Positions 47,556 through 59,429 of a DNA stretch of 64,000 nt are shown here, piece after piece. The stretch is from Sitta carolinensis (taxonomy: Eukaryota > Chordata > Aves > Passeriformes > Sittidae), in contig CM063294.1 in assembly GCA_032173965.1 (NCBI GenBank), forward strand, positions 7,796,452 to 7,860,451, in the 5' to 3' direction. The position numbers and the translations under genes were made by a program. The notes beneath the pieces are model-generated. The model saw only the letters and a list, made by a program, of their open reading frames with translations, had not been told where the DNA came from and did no database searches. Position 1 is the stretch's first letter. Each line of letters opens with the position of its first letter.

Positions 47556-48171
47556 TGTCAGGACCCAGGCTGTGTCTGGGACAGCCCTGGATGAGCCCAG
47601 CTCCAGCCAGGGGGATTCAAAGCCCTGCCAGGGGGGTCACAGACCCTGGCAGCAGCCAAGGGCTCCTGAGCTTTGAGTTTGAACAAATTACCACCTGTGA
47701 ATGAGGAATTAAAGGACACAAAAGTTTAGACAGCATGATAGTAGTAGTTGTAGAGTGAAAAGGGAAATTTTGGGGATTTTACCATGGGGGCTCAGGGGGT
47801 AAGATGGAGGGATTTGGGTGCTGTCCTGTCCTTCCTTCCTTCTTCTCCCTAACCCATCTCCTTGGGGATGGTGGCACTTGGGGATGGGATTGGAGTAGAC
47901 TGGAACTGTCTGACACAGGTGATGGGCATTGGATGAGCACTGTCAATAACTACCAGGGAATTTGGAGTATAAAAACAGCTCCTGCCCCAGGGGCAGAGAG
48001 TGTGCCTGGGGCTGCCCTGCTGAACAGACCTGGGCAGCCCAGACAGAAAATATTTTAAATAAAAAACAATAAAACAACCTTGAGAGCATCAGCTGAAGAC
48101 TTCTGACCCATTCTTCCACAGCTGGGTTGGGAAACAGAGACTTTTTACACACCTCGGGGTCATCTGGACCA
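47556..48171 (+). mobile_element. solo LTR, family B, copy 2
   Basis: A 616-bp element starting TGTCAGGACCCAGGCTGTGT and ending CATCTGGACCA. TATAAAAAC at 47968 and AATAAAA at about 48058 define a probable U3, R and U5 layout. Flanks (AGACC and AAGGA) show no target-site duplication. The paired copy is at 36641-37255 on the other strand. Confidence 0.78.
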
Positions 48172-48509
48172 AAGGAGATCCCAAGAGAGAGACCAAGTAA
48201 TGCAGCCATGAAGCGGAATTTTTGTTAATGTTTTTAATTTTAAATGGGTTTGGGTAATATCCAGCAGGCTTTGGTATTAAAAGGAGAATGAACAGGAAGT
48301 TTATTCAAATGAAATTCATCCTGGCAGAGTTTTTTGGGTTCGAACTGCTTTAGAACTCGTTCATTAGGGTTAGAATGTGCCAGTTTTGTGTGTTGGCATT
48401 ACATGATGCCAAGGGCACGTCACCACGTGGGTGTTTTCACCATCAGCCATGGTGGTCTGGACAGAAAATATTTGCCTAACTTGATCTTTCTCAAGCCAGA
48501 GAATAACAG
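48172..48509. other. no gene seen
   Basis: AT-rich unique DNA between the LTR and the AAAAT array. Confidence 0.5.
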
Positions 48510-49006
48510 TAAAATAAAATAAAATAAATAAAATAAATAAAATAAAATAAAATAAAATAAAATAAAATAAAATAAAATAAAATAAAATAAAATAAAATAA
48601 AATAAAATAAAATAAAATAAAATAAAATAAAATAAAATGAAGTAAAGTAAAATAAAATAAAACAAAACTAAATAAAATAAAATTAAAATAAAAAATAAAA
48701 TAAAATTAAAATAAAAAATAAAATAAAGTTAAATGAAACAAAATGAAATGAAATTAAATAAAATAAAATAAGATAAAGTAAAATAAAGTAAAATAAAACA
48801 AAATATAAAATAAAATAAAAATACAATGTAAAATAAAATAAACCAAACCAAAATATATAAAATAAAATAAAATAAAATAAAATAAAATAAAATAAAAATA
48901 AAATAAAATAAAATAAAATAAACAAACCAAACAAAATAGAATAGAATTTAAAATAAAATAAAATAAAATAAAATAAAATAAAAACTAAACTAAACTAAAT
49001 TTTAAA
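48510..49006. repeat. AAAAT pentanucleotide array
   Basis: About 500 bp of AAAAT. It is nearly pure at 48540-48640, then degenerates to AAAGT, AAAAC, AAATG and AACCAAACC variants up to 49006. It probably grew from the A-rich tail of a retroposed sequence, but no source element is visible. Confidence 0.95.
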
Positions 49007-49596
49007 AATACATTGCCAACCCTGAACCGAGACTGAAATTGCAACCATTTTATTTTTGCAGTGCCCTGAGGGTCTGTGCAGCCAACAAACCCACATTTCC
49101 TCACCAGTCACATCCTGCCCCTGCTGTGAGTTCCACGAGCTGTTCCCCGAGCCCCCAGTCCCGGGGTTCATCCCCAGCCCTGGAAAATCAGGAGCTCCTG
49201 CAGTGCTGGGAAGGTTGTGAACAGAGCCAGCACCCGCGGGTTTTTGGGTTTTTTGCAGCTCCTCGGGCTGAATGAGCTGGGAAAGAATCCAAACAAAGCC
49301 TCTCACGAAGCTCTTTGTTCCCAGGGCAGACTCTTGGTTTTATTAGAACATCTTGCACAGAATCTCGTCTGCTCACATTGATAAAAATCCTCTTCTGCTG
49401 CTCCAGACAGCTGAAGGGTTTCAGGCACATCCTGGTGTGGATGTCCCTGAGCAGAGAGTGCTCCAGGGGATGCTGGGGAAGAGGATAAACAGCAGCTGGA
49501 ACGCCCAGAAAATATCGTGAAAATTGGAGAAAATACTGTGGGCAAGCATCCAGCCAGGCCATTCCCAGGAGCAGATCAGGCAGAGATATTCCACTG

Positions 49597-49885
49597 CAGT
49601 TTGGGTTTTTCTGGCACCTCAATCTCTTCAGTTTGGATTTCCTTTGCTCCTCAAACTCTTCAGTTTGGGTTTTTCTGGCTCCTCATACTCTCCAGTTTGG
49701 GTTTCCCTTGCTCCTCAAACTCTTCAGTTTGGGTTTTCTGGCTCCTCAAACTCTTCAGTCTGGGTTTCCTTTGTTCCTCAAACTCTCCAGTTTGGGTTTC
49801 TCTGGCTCCTCAAACTCTCCAGTTTGGGTTTCTCTGGCTCCTCAAACTCTCCAGTTTGGGTTTCTCTGGCTCCTCAAACTCTGTT
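49597..49885. repeat. 32-bp minisatellite (CAGTTTGGGTTTCTCTGGCT)
   Basis: About nine units of CAGTTTGGGTTTCTCTGGCT followed by CCTCAAACTCTC. The last three are nearly identical and the first ones vary. Confidence 0.92.
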
Positions 49886-51087
49886 TTGGTTGGAGAAGCA
49901 GGAGAGAAAAGGAGAGGAGATTCCAAGCCCAAACTCACTGAGCAGCCACATTTTCAGGTTCTGGTAAAGTTGGTTCAGCACTGTGGCTTCAGCTCATTTT
50001 TAGAGAAGGGACAGAGGCAAAGCAGCTGCAGGTTTCTGTGGAGCTCAGAGATGAGTGTTGCTGTCACCACTTTTATCTTCTCAGGGAAAGCAGGTGAAAA
50101 ATGTGGAATAAATCAGAGCTCAACACAGGCTGAGTCTTCCCCTGAACTTCACTGCAAGTTCAGGGATGTTGGGAATTCAGGAATTCAGAGGTGACCTGCA
50201 GCCCATGTGGAATTTTGACCCTCGTCTCTGGGAGTGTAGGGTCAGGGAATCAGGGCCAGGGACCCCCTGAGCTGCTGGCTGTGCCTGGAACTGTGGCACA
50301 GCTGGGATGTGGTGAGTGACACCCTCACAAGGCACTGTCAGACACCCAAAGTATCTTCTACATAAGGCCAAGCTAAAAAAAGACAACAACTTCATGGAAT
50401 AAATGCAATTTGGGGTGTTTGGTCAAGTTAGAAACCACGTAGCCTCACACTGCACAGCAACAAATTTAAACTCTGAGGCTACAAGGAAGTTACTGTGTAT
50501 TAAAAATTAGAATAAGGCCAGAAAAGCAGCTTGAAGAACTACAATGGAAGGAAAAATGAGAATATGAACAGAAAAACAGCTTGAGGAGCTACAGCTGGAG
50601 GTCAGAGGAAAGTCCACATCCACCACAGAGTCAGTGATTTTTTTTCTGTTTTTGTCCTGGTTGATTGGAAACATTTTACCTTCCCAAAGAAATTATGCAG
50701 CTCCCAAATGAGTCAACAGCACCAAATCTGGGAAAAACCAGCCAAAATTAAGTAATATTAATTGTCTCTTGCTGTGGCTTGTGATGAGCAGAGCAGAGTT
50801 CACTGGAGCGTGGTGGGAATTGTCCCTGGATAATTGTCCCAGCCCTGTCCCTTCTTCTCACTGCTGAGTTGTATTCCCAGTTCCCAACATTGGGAAATGC
50901 ACTCATTTTATTCACATTATTGTGTAATTCAGTCCTACAGTGACACCTCTGTGTGTTACTCTTCTCAGTCGACCTTTAGCACTGCTCCCAGGTCCCCAGA
51001 GGAATTCAAACATCCCACAGGCTGGGAAGGAATTTCCATTCAGGAAAAACTCTCCCTCCAAGATCTCAAAACAATACAAGAAATCCT

Positions 51088-51205
51088 TCAGAATCCCAGA
51101 ATGATGGAGGTTGGGGAAGATCTCCAGGGTCATCCAGTCCAACCTGTGACTGATCCCCACCTCGTGGCACTGAGTGCCCCCTCCACTTTTCCTTGGACAC
51201 AAAGA
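51088..51205 (-). mobile_element. CR1-like 3'-end fragment
   Basis: Antisense text CAGAATCCCAGAATGATGGA, GGTTGGGGAAGATCTCCAGG and GTCATCCAGTCCAACCTGTG, then CACTGAGTGCC. Same CR1 subfamily type as the pieces at 34.3 and 52.3 kb. Confidence 0.7.
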
Positions 51206-52337
51206 TGTGTGACACAGCAAGGAAAACCAGCATGGGCTGAATTTGTGGGGGATTTTCCTGCCAGGGTGGCCTGAGACAGTGAGAACTCTTGGAAAACTTC
51301 AGGAACCAGCCCAGATTTTCAGAGCAGCCCCTGTTCATCAGGGACGGAGGCAGAGATCTCAAACTCCAGATCAACACAAACTCCCTGTGCTGCAAGTTTA
51401 TGACCAATTCTGGGATTCTCAGAATTCCCCAAGTTTTGCTGGGACTTCACCTCTTTTCCAATTCCCATGGCACAGGGGATTTTGAGAAAGGAATGGCCAA
51501 TGGAAATCAGCTCCATCCCAGCTGGAGAACACCAGAGCACCCATCCCAGGCAGGCAGCAGCTTCCTAGACAGGCAATTCCAGGGATCAAGCTGGCACTGG
51601 CCACAGGAGTAAATGAATCAGAAAATGACTGTGCTTTCCAGGGCAGACAATAAAGATAAAATCAGGATTTGAGGTTGTTTGGCTTTTTGTGAACCTCAGG
51701 AGGAGGAAGGGTTCGAGGCAAACACATTCAATCAGTGTTGGAGATCTTTCCATGGCTGTTTTATGGAACCAAAGGTCTGTGCCTGACCAGGAGTTTCAAG
51801 GAATGAAGGATTCCTGTGGCAAATGCTGAGTGGAAATTTAGCCGTGTTTAATGGACTTTAACATCATTTTTGTTTTTCAAACAACTGTGGCAAGAACAGA
51901 GGCTCCAATGGAAGCAGCTGGGGCCTGGGCTCTTGCCAGGTCAGTGGTGGATTCTGAGTGTTTGACTCAGGGTTGAACAGCTCAGGAAATCTCATTTCGA
52001 GCTTGTTCCACAGCCCTGAGCTGCTCCCACTTAGGAAGTATTTCCTGACATTCAGCTGACACTTTCCTTCAATTACTCATTCCATTTCTGTTAATGATCC
52101 CCTAATTGCTTTCCTTTCCTTGTTGGTGTGTGACCCTCCTTCTGTTTGCAGCGTCCCATTAGTCACTGCCTAATTTGTGCCACTTCCATTTCCCTTCATG
52201 TGTCAGCAGCTTGAACCTTCCCATTTATTTCCAATTATTCTGTTTCTCTGGCCTTTTTCTCTCTGGTGTCTCTAAGGTCTTACAGAACCTTCCAGGGTCT
52301 GCTCTGTCTCTTATCCCACTGTCAGCACAGGCTCAGT

Positions 52338-52850
52338 GGCATCTCCCAGAATTCCAGAATCATTTAGGTTGGGAAAGACCTCCAAACCCATCAAACCCCA
52401 GCTGTGCCACATCCCCACCTGGGCTCCATCCAGGACTCTGAGTGCCACATCCAGGGGACAAATCCAGGGATGGGGACCCAAACTCCTTGGGCAGTTCCAG
52501 TGCCTGAGCATCCTTTCCATGGGGAAATTCCTGCTGCTGTCCAACCCTCCCTGGGCAGTTCCAGTGCCTGAGCATCCTTTCCATGCAGAAATTCCTGCTG
52601 CTGTCCCCCTGCCCAGTCTGATGCTGTTCCCTCTCCTCCTGGATGCCTCCCCAGCTGTCCCCTCCTGGCAGGAGCTGTGCAGAGCCACAAGGACCCCCCT
52701 GAACCCCCTTTTCTCCAGGCTCTCCACAGTCTTGGATAAAGACATCCCAAGTCCATTCCCACACTCTATTTTGGGTAAAAAACTTATAAGAGCTGTTGTG
52801 CTGGTTGATGCCAGCCAGAGCTTTGCTGAAATCCCCAAATCCATTGGGGA
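52338..52850 (-). mobile_element. CR1 LINE 3' region with internal duplication
   Basis: A long antisense CR1 3' region: AGAATTCCAGAATCATTTAG, GTTGGGAAAGACCTCCAAAC, CACATCCCCACCTGGGCTCC, then CAGGAGCTGTGCAGAGCCAC, CCCCTTTTCTCCAGGCTCTC and AGCTTTGCTGAAATCCC. A block of about 61 bp is duplicated in tandem at 52491-52611 (GGGCAGTTCCAGTGCCTGAG through TTCCTGCTGCTGTCC), which is not usual CR1 structure. Confidence 0.8.
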
Positions 52851-52860
52851 TTTTATTTTC

Positions 52861-52900
52861 CTTAACTAATTTCCTAACTAATCACATTAAATCACCCCAA
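52861..52900 (+). repeat. 38-bp motif shared with the GAGAAG array edges
   Basis: TTCCTAACTAATCACATTAA followed by ATCACCCC is repeated at 55210-55248 (same strand) and, with changes, at 54676-54714 (opposite strand). Here it runs into CAAGAAGACAG with no hexamer array. Confidence 0.75.
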
Positions 52901-54348
52901 GAAGACAGTTTTGCTTTTGGAAGTGCAGCGTGCTGGTTTTCCAGAGGGCTCCTGCCTGCCTGAGCCTCTCCCAGCTGGTTCTCACAGGTCCCAGGCACAG
53001 AATCATCTCAGCAGCCCTGGAGTCACTGGCTGGGGCTGATCTCAGCTAATCCCCAAAGCCAGCTCCACCCAGATACCAAGGCACAGCCTTTCCCTCCCTG
53101 CTCACACCAGGGCTGGTTTCTGCCAGCCTGGGTTTGGCTTGCAGGGCACTCACTCTGGTTTTGGATGTTTCATGTGCAAGCTCTTCAGAAGAAAAGAATT
53201 CCACCTTGGCAGCTGCCAAAGAGGTGTCACTGCTCGGGGGATTTGCATAAATATGAATCCAGCATCAAAATGGTAATATTTATAATAAAGATGATGCCAG
53301 CCCAGCACCAGACATGCCCAGCTTCTCCTGGGGAACATCAGGAACCCAAACTCCCTTTTGGAGCTGGTTTTTAACCAGGGCTGAGGCACCTGATGAGGGT
53401 TTTTCCAGGGACATCCTTTCCCAGGCTCTCTCTTTCACTCCACTCCTGTTTTGCTGTGTTCTCCCTCGATCCCATAATAATTTCCCTCTAAAGTCCAGTT
53501 CCATTTACAGACACATGTCCAGGAATATTTAGCTAAGATCTCCTCAAAATCTCCACAACCACCTGCCTTTTTTTTTCCCTGTCACTCCCCCCTAGCTCTG
53601 CCTTTCTCCCTCACTGAGCAAAGTGTGCAAGTGCAGCCACCCCATGTAAAAACCCCCTGATTCCCATGAAGAAAATCACCTTTATTCCCTCCACTCCACC
53701 CAAATCTGCAAAGCTGCAGGAGAATAGAGGTGTGAGACAGAGGTAGGAAGCACATGGGCAAATAAATTCCTGGGCTGTTGCTCATATTCTGCTCCTTTAG
53801 ATTTAATTTTTTTTTTTTTTAATCACCTCTGAAGTGTGTGAAAAAGGGAGTGTTCCCATCAGAGCAGCAGTGCTGCAGAGTGTTCTCACATTTACTCACA
53901 CCTCTGAGTCATAGCAACCCGAGCAGGAGTGGGGCAGATTTCAGAGCTCATTTCAGGGCTCATTTCAGGGGTTTCACCTCCCCTGGAGAAGGAAAACCCC
54001 AATTCCACACCCCACTGCTTTGGGGGATAATCTGGGTAGGGGTGGGCACAGGAGGCTACACTCCAGGCTGGATTTTCACAACAGCACAATCCTTTTTTTG
54101 GGGCAGTAACAACTTGCTATACCTTTATTTTGTGATGCCAAAGCTGCCCAGGGCAGGAGGCAGAGCCAGCCGTGCCCTGCCCAAGCTGTCACAGCCCTTG
54201 AGGGGACACAAGCCCAGCTTCAGGCTCCATCAGCCCCAAACCACCAGAGGTGGACATGGAGCTGGGAACCCTTGGAACCCTGGACACAAGAGGATTTCAG
54301 GCTTTCTGTGCTCACCGAAAATGGTCCACAAACATTTCACCTGAGGCT

Positions 54349-54970
54349 GTGGGAAAGCCTACAAAAAGTGAGTGAGAGCACTGAGAGTGTGAGTGTGTGA
54401 TTGAAGAGAAGTGGGTTATAGCACAGGGTGAGAAATTTAGAAGTTAAAGTAGCAAATTAATATGTATATAACAAGATAGAGAGTTTAGGGCTTTGTCATC
54501 TCCTTCTCCTTCTCCTTCTCCTTCTCCTTCTCCTTCTCCTTCTCCTTCTCCTTCTCCTTCTCCTTCTCCTTCTCCTTCTCCTTCTCCTTCTCCTTCTCCT
54601 TCTCCTTCTCCTTCTCCTTCTCCTTCTCCTTCTCCTTCTCCTTCTTTTCCTCCTCATCCTCCTTCTCCTTCTTCCTCACAATTTCAGGTGATTTTATGTG
54701 ATTAGTTAAGAAAGTCTGCAGTGCAGGACATAGGTCGCTAGTTATTAGATTAAAAATTAAAATAAATTAGCATCCCATAATTAGGTAGTTTAAGCTTAAA
54801 AATACCTTAAAACTTTGCTCTGTGCTCCATTTTGACCTTATTAATTTAGCCTGCAGAGCCACTCACAGTCAGTGAGACTATAACTTAAATAAAGAACCAA
54901 TAAAAATCCAAGAAATCCAAACAAAAATTCCGTCTCTTGCGCTTTTAATCCTGACCCTAAGAAGAAGAAC
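54349..54970 (+). mobile_element. LTR-like element carrying a CTCCTT array
   Basis: An AT-rich element starts near TGTGGGAAAGCCTACAAAAA and ends near CTTTTAATCCTGACCCTAAG. It holds AACTTAAATAAAGAACCAAT at about 54888, a polyadenylation-like signal, and CCGTCTCTTGCGC near its end, as in U5 regions. The CTCCTT hexamer array interrupts it. Bounds and class are approximate. Confidence 0.45.
54499..54644. repeat. CTCCTT hexanucleotide array, arm 1
   Basis: About 24 perfect units, then a degenerate CTTTTCCTCCTCATCC tail to 54675. The minus strand is pure purine (GAGAAG). Both strands stay open in two frames. Confidence 0.97.
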
Positions 54971-55255
54971 CAAATAAAGAAGTTCTCCACAGGGAGCAGC
55001 CACGTCTTCCACTGCTGCCACAGCCCAAAGGGATGATTTTGGAGCCCCAGGGCACAAGGACAAGTCACAGCATCCCGACATGTCACTGCTCATCAGCTGG
55101 GCATTGAAATCCCACGTGTGGCAAACTGCAGGGCCAGGGCAGAGCGTGCTGCCTGCACCCCTGCTCGCCTCCTCTGCTCGAATCCCAACAGACACGGGGG
55201 GGTTGTTTGTCTTAGCTCATTTCCTAACTAATCACATTAAATCACCCAAACTTGT

Positions 55256-55515
55256 GAAGAAGGAGAAGAAGAAAGAAGGAGAAGGAGAAGGAGAAGGAGA
55301 AGGAGAAGGAGAAGGAGAAGGAGAAGGAGAAGGAGAAGGAGAAGGAGAAGGAGAAGAGAAGGAGAAGGAGAAGGAGAAGGAGAAGGAGAAGGAGGAGAAG
55401 AGAAAGAAGAAGAGAAGGAGAAGGAGAAGGAGAGAGGAGGAGAAGGAGGAGAAGGAGAACAAGAAGAAGAAGAAGCAAAAGCAGAAGAAGCAGAAGCAGA
55501 AGAAAATGAAGATGA
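55256..55515. repeat. GAGAAG hexanucleotide array, arm 2
   Basis: GAAGGA units on the plus strand, regular at 55275-55360 and then shifting to GAGGAGAAG, AAGAAGAAG, GCAGAAGAA and GAAGATGAT. It is oriented opposite to the array at 54499-54644. Confidence 0.95.
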
Positions 55516-58500
55516 ACATGAAGATGATGAAGATGGGGTTCTGATAGCAAAGGGTCCTTCAAGATCAGCTCCTTCCAGCCCCCATCACAGAGCAGCTTGC
55601 TCCAAGCCCTGCCTGAAACCCTGCAGCAGCTCCTGAGTGCTGCTCTGTGAGCACGCATTTTAAAAAAATTAATAATTGATGCCACCATTTATAAACTTTT
55701 CATAGCGGTTTTCCCCTTGAGACTCCTGTGAATAATGTCAGCAGTTTAATTTTATTCATTTATGAACATGAGTCAGATTTTTATATGTAATTTTTTTAAT
55801 ATTTACCAAACTCTGGACTCCCAATTTCCCTGTCAACCAACTCGTTCTTCAAGAGCAGCTTTCCAACTGTTCCCCTCCAAAAGATTCTTCCCAAAATTCA
55901 ACTCCAGCCATGCCACAGGTTTTTCTGTGAATTTTTTTTTTTATTATTTTCTGGGATGCAGCAGCTGTTAGAGTTGCTCAGCAGATTCTCACATTCCACA
56001 TTATTGTTTCTTTCAGTAAAAAATTACAGTATATTTATCACACCCTTTCTGATCCCTCCAGGGTTCAAATTTTTAGTGCCTTCCTGTGTTAATAGTATCA
56101 AAATAAATTAGAACGTTTATAGATATTGATTTAATTCTGCTATGTTTTAATTTAATACGAATTTCCTAATAAGATCAAGGTGCCTCATTTCTCCTCCCTC
56201 TGCTCCTCCAGGCTGTCCCTTCCTTGGTTCTTTTTTTCCATTGAGCACGTTGTTCCCCTGATCCTGGGTTTGCTCTTTCCCTCCTTTCCTACAGTTCCTT
56301 ACAATCCTTTCCCTGGATAATTCTCCCTCTGGCTCACCACCACATTCCCTCTTCCTCCACTTCCCAGTCCTTCCCCAGCAGCTTCCTCCCACCAAATCCA
56401 AGCTGGGAATTCCTCTGCATGGTTGGGAGGCTTTCTGGAGCCCTCCTTTCCCTCTCTCCAAAGGGAAGTGGGATGCTCAACTGGGTCATCTGTTCTCATG
56501 CCAGGAGCCAAAATTCTCCTCTCCTGATTATTTGCTAGCCAGGCAGCTGGATAACAACTCTGGGAACATTGGGCTCCAGGGAGAAGTTTGTGTCACACCG
56601 AGGTACTTCACAAACAAATTATCAGGATGTATTTCCCCCGCTTCACCTCCCTGCATTTCTGGGGGATATTTGCCTTAAAAAGAAGCTTTCCTCCTTGGGA
56701 GCCCCTGGAATTTGAAGGAAGCAGAGTCTCCCAAATATTTCTGCTAGTCCCTGCCTATTTTCCTTCAAAACAAGCCCTCTCCTCTCCCTGGGCACGGGCT
56801 ATAAATATCCCTGAGTTCCTGGAGGAATGTCCACATCCCAGGGAAGGTGTCCACAGTTCCTGCTCTCCACTCGACCCCTGGAATGAGTCCAGCCACGAGA
56901 AGGCACAAAAGAACAGGAGCCCTGTGATGCTTCTTCCTGGGGAAGTGAGAAGGATTCAGAAGCTCTTTGAGGCTGCTGGAAATGATTTTTGACATCAGCA
57001 AGTGGCAAAGGACTGACTCACGATTCCAAGGGCACAAACCAGGCATGCACAGCCCTTTCCCAGGGTATCCCATTGTTATTCCATGTGGCCCTTCCTGGGG
57101 AGCCACCAGCTCTGCCCAGTTCCAAACCCACCCCAGCCTGCCACAAAATCCCTCGACTTTTCCCTTGCACAGTGAATGAATTTCATCCAAATGATAATTG
57201 GGAAATCATCTCCTGCCTGTTTGCCAGAATTTCTCCCTCCATGTGGCATCAGCTCCTCACCAGAGCAGCCCCATCCCGGTCCTTCTGCATCTTTTCCCTT
57301 CTCTGCTCTCCCCTTTTCCCTCTCTGCTCCCCCTCTGGAGAAGGGAGCCAGCCAGCCCCAGGAGATCCACCTGGGTTGCCCCATCTCCAATCATTCCTCA
57401 GGTTCTGCCAGACAGGAGCTCCCTGCTGTCCCACAGAGCATTTCCCAAAGCCCCTTAGAGTCCTTGGAAAAGCTCCTGCTGCCTTGGATAGACTTGGCAG
57501 GAGGCCTTATTAGAAGGGATTTCAAGTGAATCCTTGACATTTTGCTCTGTGTGTTGGACTCTCCAGGCAAGCTCCTTTCAAGCCCACCGACTCTCACAGT
57601 CTTAAATCCTGAACTTTTGTATTTCTGCAACAGGAAAAAAATGGAATGCTGAGGATTAGGCTGTAATGTGTGTCTAAAGCAAGGCTGGGAAAGGGAGCAG
57701 GAAGGGAATTATCCTGCTGAGACAGCTCTGACACTGAGCCCCCAGCACCTGCACAGTGTTCCCAATCCTAAATCCTTGTTCTTCCAGGAGCTGCACAAAC
57801 CACAAGCCCCAGTGAAATACTCAGACAGGCTTTTTGTGAAAGCCTCAGGAGCCTTTCCTGACAGTTTTACCTCCTACAATGAATTAACTTCCTTCAAAGC
57901 TGTCAAGGATTCAGCAAAAGCCCTGGAAGTGCACTGGTGGTTCCAGAAACATCCTGAGCCCTTGCTGACTCCTCTGAATCCATCACGGGTGTCCCAGAAA
58001 TGCCTTCAGACCAGAATCTCATTTCTGATCACCCAAGTTAATAATTCTGACCACAAGTTACTTAATTCCTGAGCCTGGGTGTGTGGGTTTGGTGTAAATG
58101 CATTTTTCCCCCACAGCAATCCTGGGGTTCAACCCTATTTAAAGCTGGCACGGGGCTCTTCCCAGAGCTTCCCAAAGAAAGAAAATTCAGAATGCCAGGA
58201 GAGGAAGAAAAGGCCCCATTAAAAATTCCAGGTCTGTGCCAGGGGCTGCCAGGAGCACACAAAGAGTCTCAGTTTCTCCATGGGGATGTTCCTTTCCGGG
58301 CAGCTCTCCTTGGTGCCAGGACACCTCTGTTCCCTATTCAGGAAGGGCTGCTTGCAATCCCAGGACTTGGAGCCATCTGAACTTGCCCAAAAGTTACAAA
58401 TGAGGGCATGTCCCTGAATAAAAGCCCTTTTTCAGGGGTTTCTCATGTGGCTGGATGTTATCCCACGTCATTGGGGCTCCAGGACATCCTCCAAAAGCTT

Positions 58501-58621
58501 GGGGCTGCTCCAAGCAGGCGGGGGAACATCAAACCAGCCCAATATCCCGACAGGAAAGCTGTTTTCACCAATCTCTTTTCATTCACAGAGCCAAATGGTG
58601 ACAGATTTTCCTGATTTCAGG
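55516..58621. other. intergenic
   Basis: AT-rich at 55.65-56.15 kb, then ordinary unique DNA. Open frames up to 174 codons have no recognisable domain. Confidence 0.5.
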
Positions 58622-58704
58622 TTTTCACCTTTATTTTCCTGACTTCAGATCTCCACCTTCATTTTCCTAATTTCAGATCTCCACCTTCCTTTGTCTGATT
58701 TCAG
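58622..58704. repeat. about 31-bp minisatellite
   Basis: Three to four units of TTTCAGATCTCCACCTTCAT followed by TTTCCTAA/GA lead directly into the 37-bp array. Confidence 0.8.
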
Positions 58705-59290
58705 GGAGCAATTCCTGCTTGGGTGGGAATCAGGTCCCTGGGGAGCAATTCCTGCTTGGGTGGGATTCAGGTCCCTGGAGGGCAATTCCTCTTTGGGTGG
58801 GATTCAGGTCCCTGGAGATCAATTCCTGCTTGGGAGGGATTCAGGTCCTGGAGATCAATTCCCGCTTGGATGGGATTCAGACCCTGGGAGCAATTCCTGC
58901 TTGGATGGGATTCAGTCCCTGGAGATCAATTCCTGCTTGGGTGGGATTCAGGTCCCTGGAGATCAATTCCTGCTTGGGAGGATTCAGGTCCCTGGAGATC
59001 AATTCCTGCTTGGATGGGATTCAGGTCCCTGAAGATCAATTCCTCTTGGAGGGGTTCAGGACCCTGGGAGCAATTCCTGCTTGGAGGATTCAGGTCCCTG
59101 GAGATCAATTCCTGCTTGGAGGGATTCAGGTCCTGGAGATCAATTCTGCTTGGGAGGGATTCAGGTCCTGAGATCAATTCCTGCTTGGAGGGATTCAGGT
59201 CCTGGGGAGCAATTCCTGCTTGGGAGGGATTCAGGACCCTGGGAGCAATTCTGCTTGGAGGGATTCAGGACCCTGGGGAGCATTCCTGCT
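58705..59290. repeat. 37-bp minisatellite (GAGATCAATTCCTGCTTGGG)
   Basis: About 16 units of GGAGATCAATTCCTGCTTGG followed by GTGGGATTCAGGTCCCT. Two sub-types, GAGATCAATT and GGGAGCAATT, are interspersed. Units shorten toward the right end through loss of single bases. Confidence 0.95.
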
Positions 59291-59429
59291 CGTAGGCAGC
59301 AGGGCAGAGCTGCTTCCAGAACATCGCGGGCGTCAGCGCTCCGCCGGCGGCTGGCACTGCCGGGGGAACGGACACTGAATCACTGCAAAAAGGGACAAAA
59401 CAGCACTTTTGGCAAGCAGGGCAGGACGG

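Larger units (their letters stand above)
49886..54348. other. intergenic with CR1 pieces
   Basis: Unique DNA outside the CR1 fragments at 51.1 and 52.3 kb. A poly-T run lies at 53808-53821. No exon recognised. Confidence 0.5.

Noticed and set aside
48420..48934. FYFILFYF hydrophobic frames resembling membrane proteins
   Set aside because: Translation of the AAAAT array.
54485..55688. EKEKEK, SPSPSP and poly-leucine frames
   Set aside because: Translations of the GAGAAG/CTCCTT arrays, not coding sequence.
58691..59295. Open frames of SGPWEQFLLGWDSG type
   Set aside because: The 37-bp minisatellite has no stop in its unit; all three frames stay open.
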